Numbered from the stretch's first letter, positions 32,495 through 42,372 are shown. The stretch: 64,000 bases of DNA from JAFGUB01 sp050305515 (GCA_050305515.1 JBNLFL010000025.1:124001-188000), one strand, 5' to 3'. Made by a program: numbers and translations. The notes: a model not told the origin generated them from the sequence alone.

Positions 32495-35400
32495 ATGAAA
32501 CAGAGTCTTTTTAAACTCTTTTTCATATTTGGGATGTTTGTCAGTAGATTGGCGTCACTTCATGCCGCGGATGAATGCAATAGTTTCTTGTTCTGGGGAT
32601 CAGACTTTTCCGGAGTGGTTAACAGTACTCAAAATTATACTCACAGTGATTCTGCCAACGGATGGGGCAATGATGATACGTATTACATCCGTGTGACTGA
32701 ACCGGGGGAAGTGACGATAACTGTAACGGGAAATGATATACGTTTTTCCTACGATGAGTCAGCTTGTCCCAACCAGGGTGCTACCCCCGACGCTATTACG
32801 GGAACCTATACGTTTTTAGCAGCAGGTGATTTTAACTTACGTGTATATCGTGCCAGCTGGTATGTAATGCAAAGTAGTTACACCTTGAACATTACATTTT
32901 CACCTTTTACATGTAACAACTTTAAAGTCGATGATGATAAAAATCAGTGTAGTGATGCGTGTTATACAACGATTACCGATGCCATTGATGCCGCAAGTGC
33001 CAATCAGGAAATTCTTATTTGCGATGGAACCTACAATGAGAATCTGGTAGTATCAAAAAATGGTCTAACCTTAAAAGGGGAGAGCGGCAACAGAGCCAAT
33101 GTTGTCATTCAAAACACTACTGCACAGCCGACGGTAAAACTTAATGGCGTTAACAGGGTGACACTTGATACCCTGAGTATCACGGACACTATGTCACGCG
33201 ATGCACTCAGCATTAGCAGCTATTCTCAAAATACCGTTTTGAAAAATCTGCTGCTCAATTCAGGACGGGATGCGTTGCATACGAATGGCGGTAACGGGCG
33301 TCTGGAGCTTTATGATAGTGCTCTAGAGGCAGGAAATGATGGAATAGATATCGGAGGACAGATTAATGATGGGTTGCTTCTTTCACATCTTGACATCACT
33401 TCGACTGATCGGGGGTTGACATCAAGCGGTGATCTTAATGGTGCTGTTAGCATCTTAAATAGTACTATCACAGCCGGAGCTGAAGGCGTAGTCCTTAATA
33501 ATCCCGTAAATGCCACTACGACGATTGACAACTTAAAGGTTACTGCACAAAATGAGGGTTTGTCATTCAAGGGTGAACTCAATGGAGCTACCACATTGAG
33601 CACTGTTGATATCACGGCAGGATCCAATGCTGTGGCACTGTACAAAAAAGTCAATAACGGTATGAGTATCAATGGATTAGATGCTACAACACCGAATGTA
33701 GGTTTGTTGTTCAATGACGAACTCAACGGCGCCATAACACTGCAAAACATGACGATCAGTGCCGATTCACAGGCTATATTTTTCGCGCACGACATCAATA
33801 ATGACCTCGCTATTTCGAATTCAATACTCACTTCAACCAATAATAGAGGTGTATATATCGGTAATAACGCCTATGGGGATTTTACGATTTCAAGAGTAGC
33901 GGTCACGGCTAAAAATGAGGGGTTGTATTTTCCTTATGATAAGCAGATATCTCCGGTTATCAGTGATTCAAATATCACCAGTAGTGATTCTGACGGTATT
34001 TTCACTCGAAGCAAATCGTGGACAACATTTACACTGCGTGACAGCTGTGTCAAGACAGAAAAAAGCGGTCACTACGGTCTTAATTTCTATATCAGTGAGT
34101 CAAATTCTCCTATAAACGGCAACTGCTTCTACGCGACGGCGGTTTCGGAGTTGGCGCGTGCCAAAAGCAGTGGAAACGACTTTTTGGGTAACTACTGGGA
34201 TGGTGTCGGCGGCAACTATACGCAAAATAAGATTAGTGATACATCAGGTCTTGGCAGTTGTCCGCATGGCTGTGGTGGAAGTTTGGGACCTCTCGCCGCG
34301 TGGCGTTTTGATGAATGCGAATGGAATGGAACGCCGGGTGAAGTTCAGGATAGCATCAATGCCTATCATGGGACGGCGCAAGGTGGTGCGAACACGATCG
34401 ATAACACCTACCAGATTAATCGTGCCGGCTATTTTGATGGCGTTGATGATGTGATAGTTCAAGATGACCTTTACACGCTTTTGAAAGCGACAGCCTCTTT
34501 GAGCTTCTGGATCAAGACGACGCAGACAGGAGGTTCTTCTCCGTGGACGTCACCGGGGGTAACCGGTGTTGAAGAGCGGGGCGGAGTTGATGATATTTTC
34601 TGGGGTTGGCTTGATACTTCCGGACGTATCGGTATTTCGGCAAAAAATGCTTACAATGTAAAATCGACAAATTCCATCAACGATAATGTCTGGCACCATG
34701 TGGTACTGACTCGGAATCATCTCTCCGGGGAAGTGAAAATTTATGTTGACGGCACATTGGATCAAAGCGGCATGATGCCAGCTGGAGTGATTGGCAACAG
34801 TTTTAATCGTATCGGCGATATTAACAACACCTACAGTGAGCACTCTTTTGAGGGCTATCTGGATGAGGTCAGCATTTATGCGAATGTACTCGACGACACT
34901 CAAGTCGGCAAAATTTACACGAATGAACTGGCACACAAAAATTATGACGGCTCTGATCGTGCTGCAGTTTCGTGTCAACCAAGACCGGTGGCTGATTACC
35001 ATATGGATGCTTGCAATGTCAGTGATCTGACATGGACACTCGATTCATCGGGCAATGGCTATACGGCAATATTCGGCGGCGAAAAACTCTCGTTGCAGGA
35101 GGGAGAGATCTGCAGCGGTGTCGAGATTCTGCGTGAAAGCTCAATCAGCGAAGTCAATGCTTTCAAGCCCGGTATCTCCACCTCGGCACTTGGCGATGTC
35201 GGAACCATCGCGTTCTGGTATCGCAGCAATCAGAAGTGGGATGCGAGTCCGGGGAAAATGCTCGTCGATTCGACCAAAGGTGACAAATACTTTTTCCTCG
35301 GTCTTCTGAGTAACGGTAAAATTAAATTTTATCTTGAAGACAACACGGACGGAGATTTTCAGTCCGAAAGTAATACGGCATTTGGATTCGGAATGGGAGA

Positions 35401-37501
35401 ATGGGTACATCTGGCGTTCAGCTGGGATTTCCCTGCAAAATCGTTTAAGCTTTATGTCAACGGTGCGGATGCAGCTCTGCACCTGTTGAACGATAGCGCC
35501 GGCGGATCGGGAAGACACATCCCCTCCAATCTGAATGAACTTTTTATTGGGGATATTTCAGAAAACTATACGCAAAATCCGAGCGTCTATGATGGCGTAC
35601 GCAATTCTGCCGATGGACGCTTTGATGAGGTCAAACTCTTTGATATAGTACTGAGTGTTCCGGAGATTTTAAATATTTATGCTCGTGAAGTACTCGGATT
35701 CAATTTTGACGACGGAGTGCTGCGCCCTTGTGAAAACTGCGTGTATGAACCTCTGTATCAGGGCTTTTTCGACGCATGGGATACGACACGGGATCTGCTG
35801 GATCGAAACATTTCAACTAAAATTGTGGCACAGGATTTTACACTGACTCTGGCGTCACTCAATGAAACCAGAGATAATTATGCCGAGTTTAACGGAACGG
35901 TCTGTACTCAAGTCGTGGATGCGCTCGGAAGCGCATACACATCGTGGACACCGACACTTTATGCCGATACCAACCGTTCCGATGTCATCTATAATGTCCC
36001 CACTTCACTCAAAGAGGCGCGTATCCGCATCAAATGGCAGCGCGACGCGGACGTTACATGTAATGCCATGATTGAAGATAACAGCAGCCTCTCAAGTGAT
36101 GATTTTGCGGTGCGTCCCGAATATTATCAGCTTAGCAGCATCGGCCCCTATTACGCCGGAGAGAAATTCACCCTCAGTGCCAAGGCTAACAACGCGCTCG
36201 ATATTCCTGCGGTGGATTACAATGAAATTCAGAATAGTTCCTTCCGCATAGAGGCAAACGAGACACGCATGGATTGTGTAGTCGCCGGAGAGACGGCGTC
36301 CATGGAGAGTGCCGTTTTCACCAATGGAATGACACCGGTTTTTGATGCCAATTACAGCGGACTTGCCTACGATCTTGACATCCATATTTATGAAATCAAC
36401 GGCAGTGAATTTGCTTTTGTCGACCGTGATGACACCGCAGATGCAGAGCGTCTGATTCACGATAATACAATTTCCGTGACGGTGGTGCCGTATGAGATCA
36501 ATATCACGCAGACCGATATCAATGCATCGACCAATGCCAACTGGCTCTATATGGCTCCGGTGGATGATATGAACGTGACCTTACATGTAAAGGTTCAGGC
36601 CAATGACAAAACGCATGCGGTATTGCCCGATTTCAATGCAACCTGTTATGCACAGAATGTCGATGTCGCTTTTGATGTGGACGTCATCAACGGCGACAAT
36701 GCGCTCGATATGAACTACAGCGCCGTGACAGGAACGCTCGTAGCCGGGGGCACGACGCTGGGCGATATTAATAAAACCGTGCAGATTCCCGCAGCCAATT
36801 TTACTGACGGTGTCGGGGAGGGGGCGTACGCTTTTAATGTCGACCGTCAGTTTGATACCCCGGTCGCACCTTTTAGTGTCAAAGGCGTGGCGGCAGGCAT
36901 TATCTCGCCCAATGTCGCCAAATTGCTTAACAGCGACACCACAAAAAACGATGGGACCATCGCGTTTTATTACGGACGGCTTCGGACAAAAGATGTCCAG
37001 ACGACGACCGATGTTACCAATAATGTTGAAATCGAAGTTTACCGTCGTGACGATCTCGGTGCCAGCGGCTGGCGTCAAAATTCGCTCAACTGGTACCGCA
37101 GCGAGGATCACACAGGGGCGATATTCGGGAAGGTGCAGGGGCATAGTGTTGAAAATGATACGCAACTTTCGGGCAGCAGTGATCCCCAGGTCGCCACTGT
37201 CATCCACGACCCTGCCGGTGGAATCGTTGGATTTGATATCTCCACGACCCGTACGACGCCTTTTAACCGGGTGTTTCATATCGACACCGATCCGTGGCTC
37301 TATTATGTTCCCGAAGGATTTGGCGGATCGTACCGATATAACGCGGGTACGTCCGACTGCAGCCGACACCCCTGTTTCAATTACAAGTTTATGACTGGAA
37401 ATACGACGAAAGATATCTCCAGCGGTACGTTCGGCGGCAGTGATGTTACTGAGAAAGATCGCGGCGTTTATGAGAAGAAAGGTGTTAAGGTATTTCGCTG
37501 A
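32495..37501 (+). CDS. Giant MshQ-like surface protein: beta-helix, two LamG domains, DUF6701-type C-terminus
   Basis: A 1668-residue exported protein with signal peptide ending SLHAAD. Residues ~150-570 form a NosD-like parallel beta-helix with repeat units; three copies of a 48-residue repeat carry the tripeptide-plus motif LNGA. Two concanavalin-like LamG domains follow (about 605-825 and 830-1070). The C-terminal ~600 residues resemble the DUF6701 region of Vibrio MshQ (for example YYGRLRTKDV and SLNWYRSED), where MshQ caps the MSHA pilus locus. Its stop overlaps the first pseudopilin as TGATG. It is probably a pilus-tip or surface adhesin. It contains three TTACATGTAA copies. Confidence 0.75.
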   Translation: MKQSLFKLFFIFGMFVSRLASLHAADECNSFLFWGSDFSGVVNSTQNYTHSDSANGWGNDDTYYIRVTEPGEVTITVTGNDIRFSYDESACPNQGATPDAITGTYTFLAAGDFNLRVYRASWYVMQSSYTLNITFSPFTCNNFKVDDDKNQCSDACYTTITDAIDAASANQEILICDGTYNENLVVSKNGLTLKGESGNRANVVIQNTTAQPTVKLNGVNRVTLDTLSITDTMSRDALSISSYSQNTVLKNLLLNSGRDALHTNGGNGRLELYDSALEAGNDGIDIGGQINDGLLLSHLDITSTDRGLTSSGDLNGAVSILNSTITAGAEGVVLNNPVNATTTIDNLKVTAQNEGLSFKGELNGATTLSTVDITAGSNAVALYKKVNNGMSINGLDATTPNVGLLFNDELNGAITLQNMTISADSQAIFFAHDINNDLAISNSILTSTNNRGVYIGNNAYGDFTISRVAVTAKNEGLYFPYDKQISPVISDSNITSSDSDGIFTRSKSWTTFTLRDSCVKTEKSGHYGLNFYISESNSPINGNCFYATAVSELARAKSSGNDFLGNYWDGVGGNYTQNKISDTSGLGSCPHGCGGSLGPLAAWRFDECEWNGTPGEVQDSINAYHGTAQGGANTIDNTYQINRAGYFDGVDDVIVQDDLYTLLKATASLSFWIKTTQTGGSSPWTSPGVTGVEERGGVDDIFWGWLDTSGRIGISAKNAYNVKSTNSINDNVWHHVVLTRNHLSGEVKIYVDGTLDQSGMMPAGVIGNSFNRIGDINNTYSEHSFEGYLDEVSIYANVLDDTQVGKIYTNELAHKNYDGSDRAAVSCQPRPVADYHMDACNVSDLTWTLDSSGNGYTAIFGGEKLSLQEGEICSGVEILRESSISEVNAFKPGISTSALGDVGTIAFWYRSNQKWDASPGKMLVDSTKGDKYFFLGLLSNGKIKFYLEDNTDGDFQSESNTAFGFGMGEWVHLAFSWDFPAKSFKLYVNGADAALHLLNDSAGGSGRHIPSNLNELFIGDISENYTQNPSVYDGVRNSADGRFDEVKLFDIVLSVPEILNIYAREVLGFNFDDGVLRPCENCVYEPLYQGFFDAWDTTRDLLDRNISTKIVAQDFTLTLASLNETRDNYAEFNGTVCTQVVDALGSAYTSWTPTLYADTNRSDVIYNVPTSLKEARIRIKWQRDADVTCNAMIEDNSSLSSDDFAVRPEYYQLSSIGPYYAGEKFTLSAKANNALDIPAVDYNEIQNSSFRIEANETRMDCVVAGETASMESAVFTNGMTPVFDANYSGLAYDLDIHIYEINGSEFAFVDRDDTADAERLIHDNTISVTVVPYEINITQTDINASTNANWLYMAPVDDMNVTLHVKVQANDKTHAVLPDFNATCYAQNVDVAFDVDVINGDNALDMNYSAVTGTLVAGGTTLGDINKTVQIPAANFTDGVGEGAYAFNVDRQFDTPVAPFSVKGVAAGIISPNVAKLLNSDTTKNDGTIAFYYGRLRTKDVQTTTDVTNNVEIEVYRRDDLGASGWRQNSLNWYRSEDHTGAIFGKVQGHSVENDTQLSGSSDPQVATVIHDPAGGIVGFDISTTRTTPFNRVFHIDTDPWLYYVPEGFGGSYRYNAGTSDCSRHPCFNYKFMTGNTTKDISSGTFGGSDVTEKDRGVYEKKGVKVFR
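32907..32916. repeat. TTACATGTAA palindrome in the MshQ-like gene (1)
   Basis: Exact copy; read as Phe-Thr-Cys-Asn before the beta-helix. Confidence 0.9.
33431..33862 (+). repeat. 144-bp (48-residue) tandem repeats in the MshQ-like gene
   Basis: The segment encoding (G/D)(E/D)LNGA is found at 33431, 33575 and 33719, exactly 144 bp apart, each followed by a similar beta-strand pattern ending in ITA/ISA. Copies are diverged at DNA level, so this is an old protein repeat, not a recent duplication. Confidence 0.75.
36054..36063. repeat. TTACATGTAA palindrome in the MshQ-like gene (2)
   Basis: Exact copy; read as Val-Thr-Cys-Asn in the C-terminal region. Confidence 0.9.
36581..36590. repeat. TTACATGTAA palindrome in the MshQ-like gene (3)
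   Basis: Exact copy; read as Leu-His-Val-Lys, so one gene uses both permitted frames. Confidence 0.9.
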
Positions 37502-38088
37502 TGCGCCGTGGTCTGACCCTGATTGAACTTATCTTTTCCATGGTAATCATCGCCATCGTTTTTACGGTGGTTCCGAAAATCATCTTTGCCTCCAACAAGT
37601 CGTTGCAGCTCTCCGTCAAGGGAGATGCGCTTTTCAATGCCATCACCCTGATGGGAATGATTACGAGGTTGCCATGGGATGAAAACACCCGGCTGACGGA
37701 CGGCGGTATTTTAAATGCCAGCGGCCTTATATGTGACGGTACTGCCACAGGCGGCAGCGGATATCGTATTGGAGGTTTTATCGGCTCACGCAACTGCCTG
37801 AACGGTGATGGTTCTGCCCTGTGGCATGCGTCAGCTTTGGGGATGGAAGATGGCTTTTACAATGATGTTGACGACTACAACGGTTACGGCGATGATACAA
37901 CCGGCGGTCGCATCACGTACCATCTGGCAGCAGAGGTCAACCAGAGCGGCGATATCAAAGGCATCACGGTGCGCGTCAGCGCGCAGGATGCCACGGCAAT
38001 CGCCAAATCGGGCGGAACGTTTGCAAGCTCTTTCTTTTATGAATCCGCCAATCTGGGCCACGTTCAGATCAACAGCAGGACATGGTAA
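37501..38088 (+). CDS. Pseudopilin (type II secretion/MSHA type)
   Basis: A 195-residue prepilin with short leader RRG and the processed N-terminus LTLIELIFSMVII, including the conserved Glu at +5. The remainder is a small soluble domain. It overlaps the MshQ-like stop (TGATG) and the next pseudopilin start (TAATG). It should be a minor component of the pseudopilus, cut by a prepilin peptidase not found in this window. Confidence 0.85.
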   Translation: MRRGLTLIELIFSMVIIAIVFTVVPKIIFASNKSLQLSVKGDALFNAITLMGMITRLPWDENTRLTDGGILNASGLICDGTATGGSGYRIGGFIGSRNCLNGDGSALWHASALGMEDGFYNDVDDYNGYGDDTTGGRITYHLAAEVNQSGDIKGITVRVSAQDATAIAKSGGTFASSFFYESANLGHVQINSRTW

Positions 38089-38981
38089 TGCGTGCAGCCT
38101 TTACACTGATCGAGATGATATTTGTCGTGCTGATCGCGGCGCTGCTCTCCCTTGGGACGTTCAAGGCATTTAATGCGCTTTATACGCGTTCGGCACAGGC
38201 CAAGGCGATGACCGATCTCTCTTTGCAGTCGCAGATCGTGCTCGATCAGCTCGGCGTGCTGCTCTACAACCGCATTCCCGGCAGTGCCATCGGCTCTTAT
38301 AAAGGCTCAGCGTCGTGCCATCCCATAGATGAGCTTAACGGCGACGAGACGGTACTTGAGTGGCTCGCCTTCGATGATATGGGGCTGCTGCAGGGGGCTT
38401 ATGACGGCTTTGTCGATATGAACGACAGTGTCCGACCAACGATGCGGGCGTTAAACATGAACGCGGCGTTTAATGCAGGCAGTGCCAATCTGATCTTCGC
38501 CGGGGCTTTCGATGCCGGTTCGGAAGAGGCCGCTGTCTGCGGCGGTGCGTTTGGCTGGCACGGCAATGCGAGTGCGCTGAGTTACGGATTTAGCGTAGCG
38601 GCCAATCAGATCACCTTTAACGCCGGAGATGTTCCCAATACGATTTATGAGAAGTTTTACATTACCAAAGGGGCGTATGCCGTGACCCGTGGGGCTGATG
38701 TCGGAAATATCACGCCGTGCGGTGTGAATGCGGCCGATTTTCAGGACTTCAACAATACGCTTTTTCTCTTTTACGGGTATCGCCCCTACGCGGGTGAGAC
38801 CTACTGCGGCGACAGTGGCGGCGGGGGAGTCCCTTCGGGCAATGTCGTGGTGCTCGCCGAACATGTGAGCGGCTTTCGGGCTACCTACATCAACGAAGCC
38901 ATCCGTCTCTCACTCGATATGAACCAGACCAAAGCCAACGCCTACAGCGTTCATATCAGCAAGCAAAAGGCGGTGTTCTGA
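38088..38981 (+). CDS. Pseudopilin with large C-terminal domain
   Basis: A 297-residue prepilin-like protein. The leader is MRAA, so the cleaved bond follows Ala instead of the usual Gly, and the mature end is FTLIEMIFVVLI with Glu at +5. The large domain has cysteines in GYRPYAGETYCGDSG and may be a MshO-like minor pilin. The ATG at 38088 overlaps the preceding stop; another ATG is two codons upstream. Confidence 0.82.
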   Translation: MRAAFTLIEMIFVVLIAALLSLGTFKAFNALYTRSAQAKAMTDLSLQSQIVLDQLGVLLYNRIPGSAIGSYKGSASCHPIDELNGDETVLEWLAFDDMGLLQGAYDGFVDMNDSVRPTMRALNMNAAFNAGSANLIFAGAFDAGSEEAAVCGGAFGWHGNASALSYGFSVAANQITFNAGDVPNTIYEKFYITKGAYAVTRGADVGNITPCGVNAADFQDFNNTLFLFYGYRPYAGETYCGDSGGGGVPSGNVVVLAEHVSGFRATYINEAIRLSLDMNQTKANAYSVHISKQKAVF

Positions 38982-39424
38982 TGCGCCGCGGCGTGGGAAT
39001 CTGGCAGGCGATCATGATGATTCTTCTGGTCAGCGGGATGATGATCGTCGTGCTCAAATACGCTTCCATCGGAGCCAGACACATCGGCGACAGTTATGTC
39101 CGGGAACAATCGGAGCTCTATATGAACAGTGTCATTGAAAAAACGCTGCTTGCCATCAGCGGACGGGACCGTGCGGCACTCGGTTGCCTCGCATCGTTTG
39201 ACGAGAGTGTCAGCAAACGCGGCACGCTTTACCGCGCGCATGTGGATGTGACGCGTTACTATCTGCTTGCCGGGAGTGCGGATGCCGGATACTGCGGTGC
39301 ATTGACGCAGCCCATAGAAACCGAAGAGAGCCACGGCATGGTGATGTTACATGTAGAAGTGAACGCGACGCTCGATGGCGAACCGAAGGTACGACTTTTG
39401 CGAAGGACGTTGCAGCATCCATGA
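38981..39424 (+). CDS. Minor pseudopilin lacking Glu5 (GspK/PilX/MshP-like)
   Basis: A 147-residue protein with RRG leader and hydrophobic helix VGIWQAIMMILLVSGMM, lacking the Glu at +5. That feature marks the tip-type minor pilin GspK and its relatives. It overlaps its neighbours by TGATG and ATGA. A TTACATGTAG variant lies near the 3' end. Confidence 0.7.
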   Translation: MRRGVGIWQAIMMILLVSGMMIVVLKYASIGARHIGDSYVREQSELYMNSVIEKTLLAISGRDRAALGCLASFDESVSKRGTLYRAHVDVTRYYLLAGSADAGYCGALTQPIETEESHGMVMLHVEVNATLDGEPKVRLLRRTLQHP

Positions 39425-39858
39425 GACAGGCATTTACACTTCTTGAAATCATATTCGTCATCGTGCTTATCGGCATTATGGCGGGTGTGGGCAGCTCAAT
39501 GTTCAAAACAAATTACCTTCTGCATGATGTCAATTTCATTACTTTGAAAATCAGGGAAGCCCAATATCGCGGCATAGGCTTCGAGCATTATGACATGAGT
39601 GCGGGAACATACACGATCTCCCCGGCTCTTGGGTGCGTTACACTTAACAAGAGCGCGCTTGCCGATGAAAACTATAAGTTACATGTAGACGATTTCGACT
39701 ATGGAACGCTCTGTTTTGATTCCAAAGGGCAGCCGCATGAGGGAGATTTTACGACGCCTCCCATGGTGGCACGCAAAGTGCTTACTCTGCGTCATCATGG
39801 GGCAGAGCAAAATATCACTATTGAACCCTTAAGCGGGTATGCTATAATAAAACCTTAA
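39421..39858 (+). CDS. GspH/FimT-like pseudopilin
   Basis: A 145-residue prepilin with leader MRQA and mature end FTLLEIIFVIVLIG with Glu +5. The soluble domain is short and beta-rich, as in GspH/MshC-type minor pilins. It closes the pseudopilin cluster. A -10-like TATAAT (39843-39848) lies at its very end and may provide an internal promoter for the following assembly genes. Confidence 0.82.
   Translation: MRQAFTLLEIIFVIVLIGIMAGVGSSMFKTNYLLHDVNFITLKIREAQYRGIGFEHYDMSAGTYTISPALGCVTLNKSALADENYKLHVDDFDYGTLCFDSKGQPHEGDFTTPPMVARKVLTLRHHGAEQNITIEPLSGYAIIKP
39843..39848 (+). promoter_or_regulatory. Possible internal promoter -10 in the pilus operon
   Basis: TATAAT occurs in gcTATAATaaaacc, 31 bp before the PilM/PilN-like gene, at the one place in the first half of the operon where adjacent genes do not overlap. 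Confidence 0.35.
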
Positions 39859-39878
39859 AAATAAGCGGTTGGCAGGGT

Positions 39879-41357
39879 ATGGTAGAAAACGCAATACTTT
39901 TCATTTCTAAAGACAGCGAACCGCTCCTCTTTGACGGCACCGCTTTCACGCCCGTTGCTCTTAAAAAAAACAGGGACTATTTTTCCGCAGGTCTGATACC
40001 GGCGCCGCTGTTGCGTACACACGGATTGCGTGCAGACAAAAAAGTCGCTCCCGAAAAGCTGGAAATCCAGACCGAAATGAGCATGTACGAAGAGGCCGGA
40101 CTCGACCCCGAGACCGACTTCAAGATTGCATCGGTTGCGATTGAACTCGATAACGAGAATGATCTTTATATTGAATCTTATGCCATTGAAACGGCAACGC
40201 TCACGCGGGAGTTCGGTAAAGTTGCCGAAAAACTGGGCCAGATCGATGCGCTTTGTCCTTCATATCTGAAATATGAGGCGCTCTATGCCTATGAAAAACT
40301 CGAACCGAAAAATGATGTCTTCATCTATTTCGCCGAAAATGAGGCCTACGCGGCAATGTACCGTCAGGGACACTATATTTCGCACCGCATGATCGTAACC
40401 CTTGCGGAACTTGCCGAAAAACTGGAAATGGGTATTCCGGAACTTAAAAAGCTTCTTTCAGGCAAAGGCATAGAAAACGAGAACTATCTGAGCGAAGAGT
40501 TCTTGAAAATGAGTACCGTTCAGCAGGAGCTCTCCAAGGCTGCCGAACGTATCGGTCACGCCATCAGCCACAAACGCGGTGTTTTCGGGCTGGACCGGAT
40601 TGATCGCTTTTACATCGATTTTGAAGGCAACCCGATTCCGGGATTTCTTGAACTTTTTCAGGGGTACGGCTATCAGGAAGCCGAACTTCTCGCCTGTTCG
40701 CTCTTTTCGGAAATCGACGCAGCCTATCGCCCTCATGCTCTGGAAGCTCTCTATCTTTTAGGCGTCATGCAGGGGCGCTGCAAGGGTGCCAATCTCAGTA
40801 TTTTTGAGAGACGCCCGCCTTTTTATAAAAGTCATGCCGGAATTTTCTTTTCCATCCTGAGCGCTTCGGTTGTACTGGCACTGGCATATCCGCTCTATGC
40901 GCTTTATACCCTTTCCGAACTTGAAACCAGACGCGATACATTGCAGCAGCAGGTCAATGAGATGGAAAGCCTGACACAGCGGCTGCAGATCAAACTCAAA
41001 GAGGTCCGGAGCGAACGCGACAGACTTGAGGAGGAGCGTCAGGCCAGAGTCACGGAGATTGAAGCGTATGGCGCAATGGTGGATGAGCTCAAAAACCAGC
41101 GTGATGAAAAGCATCAAAGACAGCAGATGATGGAAGATGTCAACAAGGCCCTTGCCGCATACAAGCTTTCATCCCGGGTGCTCGATCAGAACGGAACCCA
41201 GCGTGTGAGTGTCCAGATTATTTCGGAGTATGAGAAGCGCGATGACATTGCCAAATTCATGAAGCGTCTCATTGCTGCGGGCTATCCGCACGTCACAACC
41301 CGCGAAGTACGCCGCGAAGAGAACCTTTATGAAAGCCTCGTGGAGATTGAGCGATGA
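39879..41357 (+). CDS. PilM/PilN-like fusion (GspL-type assembly protein)
   Basis: A 492-residue protein in two parts. The first ~320 residues are cytoplasmic with an actin-like (PilM/GspL) pattern, without a clear ATP motif. One membrane span follows (FFSILSASVVLALAYPLYAL, about residues 325-345), then a periplasmic coiled coil and a ferredoxin-like domain ending the protein, as in PilN. In most type IV pilus systems these are separate PilM and PilN; the fused order is that of GspL. It should bridge the cytoplasmic ATPase and the periplasmic platform. Confidence 0.6.
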   Translation: MVENAILFISKDSEPLLFDGTAFTPVALKKNRDYFSAGLIPAPLLRTHGLRADKKVAPEKLEIQTEMSMYEEAGLDPETDFKIASVAIELDNENDLYIESYAIETATLTREFGKVAEKLGQIDALCPSYLKYEALYAYEKLEPKNDVFIYFAENEAYAAMYRQGHYISHRMIVTLAELAEKLEMGIPELKKLLSGKGIENENYLSEEFLKMSTVQQELSKAAERIGHAISHKRGVFGLDRIDRFYIDFEGNPIPGFLELFQGYGYQEAELLACSLFSEIDAAYRPHALEALYLLGVMQGRCKGANLSIFERRPPFYKSHAGIFFSILSASVVLALAYPLYALYTLSELETRRDTLQQQVNEMESLTQRLQIKLKEVRSERDRLEEERQARVTEIEAYGAMVDELKNQRDEKHQRQQMMEDVNKALAAYKLSSRVLDQNGTQRVSVQIISEYEKRDDIAKFMKRLIAAGYPHVTTREVRREENLYESLVEIER

Positions 41358-41977
41358 ACGAACAGATTGAACAGCTCGAATCGCAGCTTCAGGAGATGGG
41401 GCGAAGCAAGCGGCTGGCCGTCTATGCCATTCTCTTTTTTTCGGCTATTTACATGAGCTGGGTACTTTACGGTGAGGCACTCAGTGATGAAATGACGAGT
41501 GTGGAGGATCAGATCATCTCTTTGGAGATGAAACTTATGAAAAACTCAAACCGTTCGTTGCAGGCAGCGATTCAAAAAACGCAGAAAGAGAGCCTTGCGA
41601 TTGAAGATCAGATTACCCATCTGCATTTTCAAAAACAGTTTTTGCAGACAAAACTTCATGAGATCGATTTCATCTATTACAGCGAGCAGGGTGCTGCGGA
41701 AATTCTCGATGCGATTCTCAAACATTCCGTCGAAAAACAGATCAATCTGGAATACATTCAGAAAGCGCCGCTTGCACAGACGTCAGAACGTATGCTTTCA
41801 CCCCAAAGCCGCCTTGTTGTCAGCGGCACGGGCAGGCTCGCTGCCATTACGGCCCTGCATCACTATGTTGAAAGTCTTAATGCTTTACTGGTGAGTGAAT
41901 CGTTACATGTAACGATTGATGATACCAACGCAACGCATTTTGAGTTAACACTGCTGCACTACGGAGTAAAACCATGA
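41354..41977 (+). CDS. PilO/MshJ-like assembly protein
   Basis: A 207-residue bitopic membrane protein with a short cytoplasmic end, one span (AVYAILFFSAIYMSWVLYG) and a periplasmic coiled coil plus beta-rich domain. Such proteins pair with PilN/GspL in the inner-membrane complex. It overlaps its neighbours by ATGA on both sides. The call rests on topology, size and position. Confidence 0.65.
   Translation: MNEQIEQLESQLQEMGRSKRLAVYAILFFSAIYMSWVLYGEALSDEMTSVEDQIISLEMKLMKNSNRSLQAAIQKTQKESLAIEDQITHLHFQKQFLQTKLHEIDFIYYSEQGAAEILDAILKHSVEKQINLEYIQKAPLAQTSERMLSPQSRLVVSGTGRLAAITALHHYVESLNALLVSESLHVTIDDTNATHFELTLLHYGVKP
41903..41912. repeat. TTACATGTAA palindrome in the PilO-like gene
   Basis: Exact copy; read as Leu-His-Val-Thr. 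Confidence 0.9.
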
Positions 41978-42372
41978 GATGGATCATGCCTTTGATGCTG
42001 GCTTCATTACTTGTTGCATCGGTTGATGTGCATCGGATTGCCGACAAGATCGATGCGCTTGCCGCTGACGTTAGTCTGAATGCCGAACCGGGTTATAGCG
42101 TTTATGATCCCTTCTTGCGTGCCAGGCCGCTTCTGGCCAAAAAAAGCGAAGCGCCAACAATTGAGACACATAAGCCGATACGGGTTGAAACAATATTTAA
42201 CAACCAAGCATGGGTTGATGGAAAATGGGTCAGAAAAGGGAGTGTCGTCCACGGTGCCCAAGTCATTGAAGTGAAGAAAAATGCTATGATAGTGGCCTAT
42301 GATGATAAAGAGATCCTGATCCCGGTTTCCGGGCCTAAAACCGTTCTTGAAGTGAAGGAATCGAAGAAATGA
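41974..42372 (+). CDS. MshK/PilP-like periplasmic protein
   Basis: A 132-residue protein with signal peptide ending VASVDVHR. The C-terminal half (FNNQAWVDGKWVRKGS then VIEVKKNAMIVAY) has the GspC/PilP-type beta fold that docks on the secretin. It lies between the PilO-like and secretin genes with ATGA overlaps, as MshK does in Vibrio. Confidence 0.7.
   Translation: MRWIMPLMLASLLVASVDVHRIADKIDALAADVSLNAEPGYSVYDPFLRARPLLAKKSEAPTIETHKPIRVETIFNNQAWVDGKWVRKGSVVHGAQVIEVKKNAMIVAYDDKEILIPVSGPKTVLEVKESKK

Noticed and set aside
33431..33862. Repeats as a CRISPR array
   Set aside because: The repeats are diverged, in frame, and code for a beta-helix; there are no identical repeats with unique spacers.
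36581..37369. 262-codon open frame on the - strand
   Set aside because: Shadow of the MshQ-like C-terminal domain; no ribosome site or family features.
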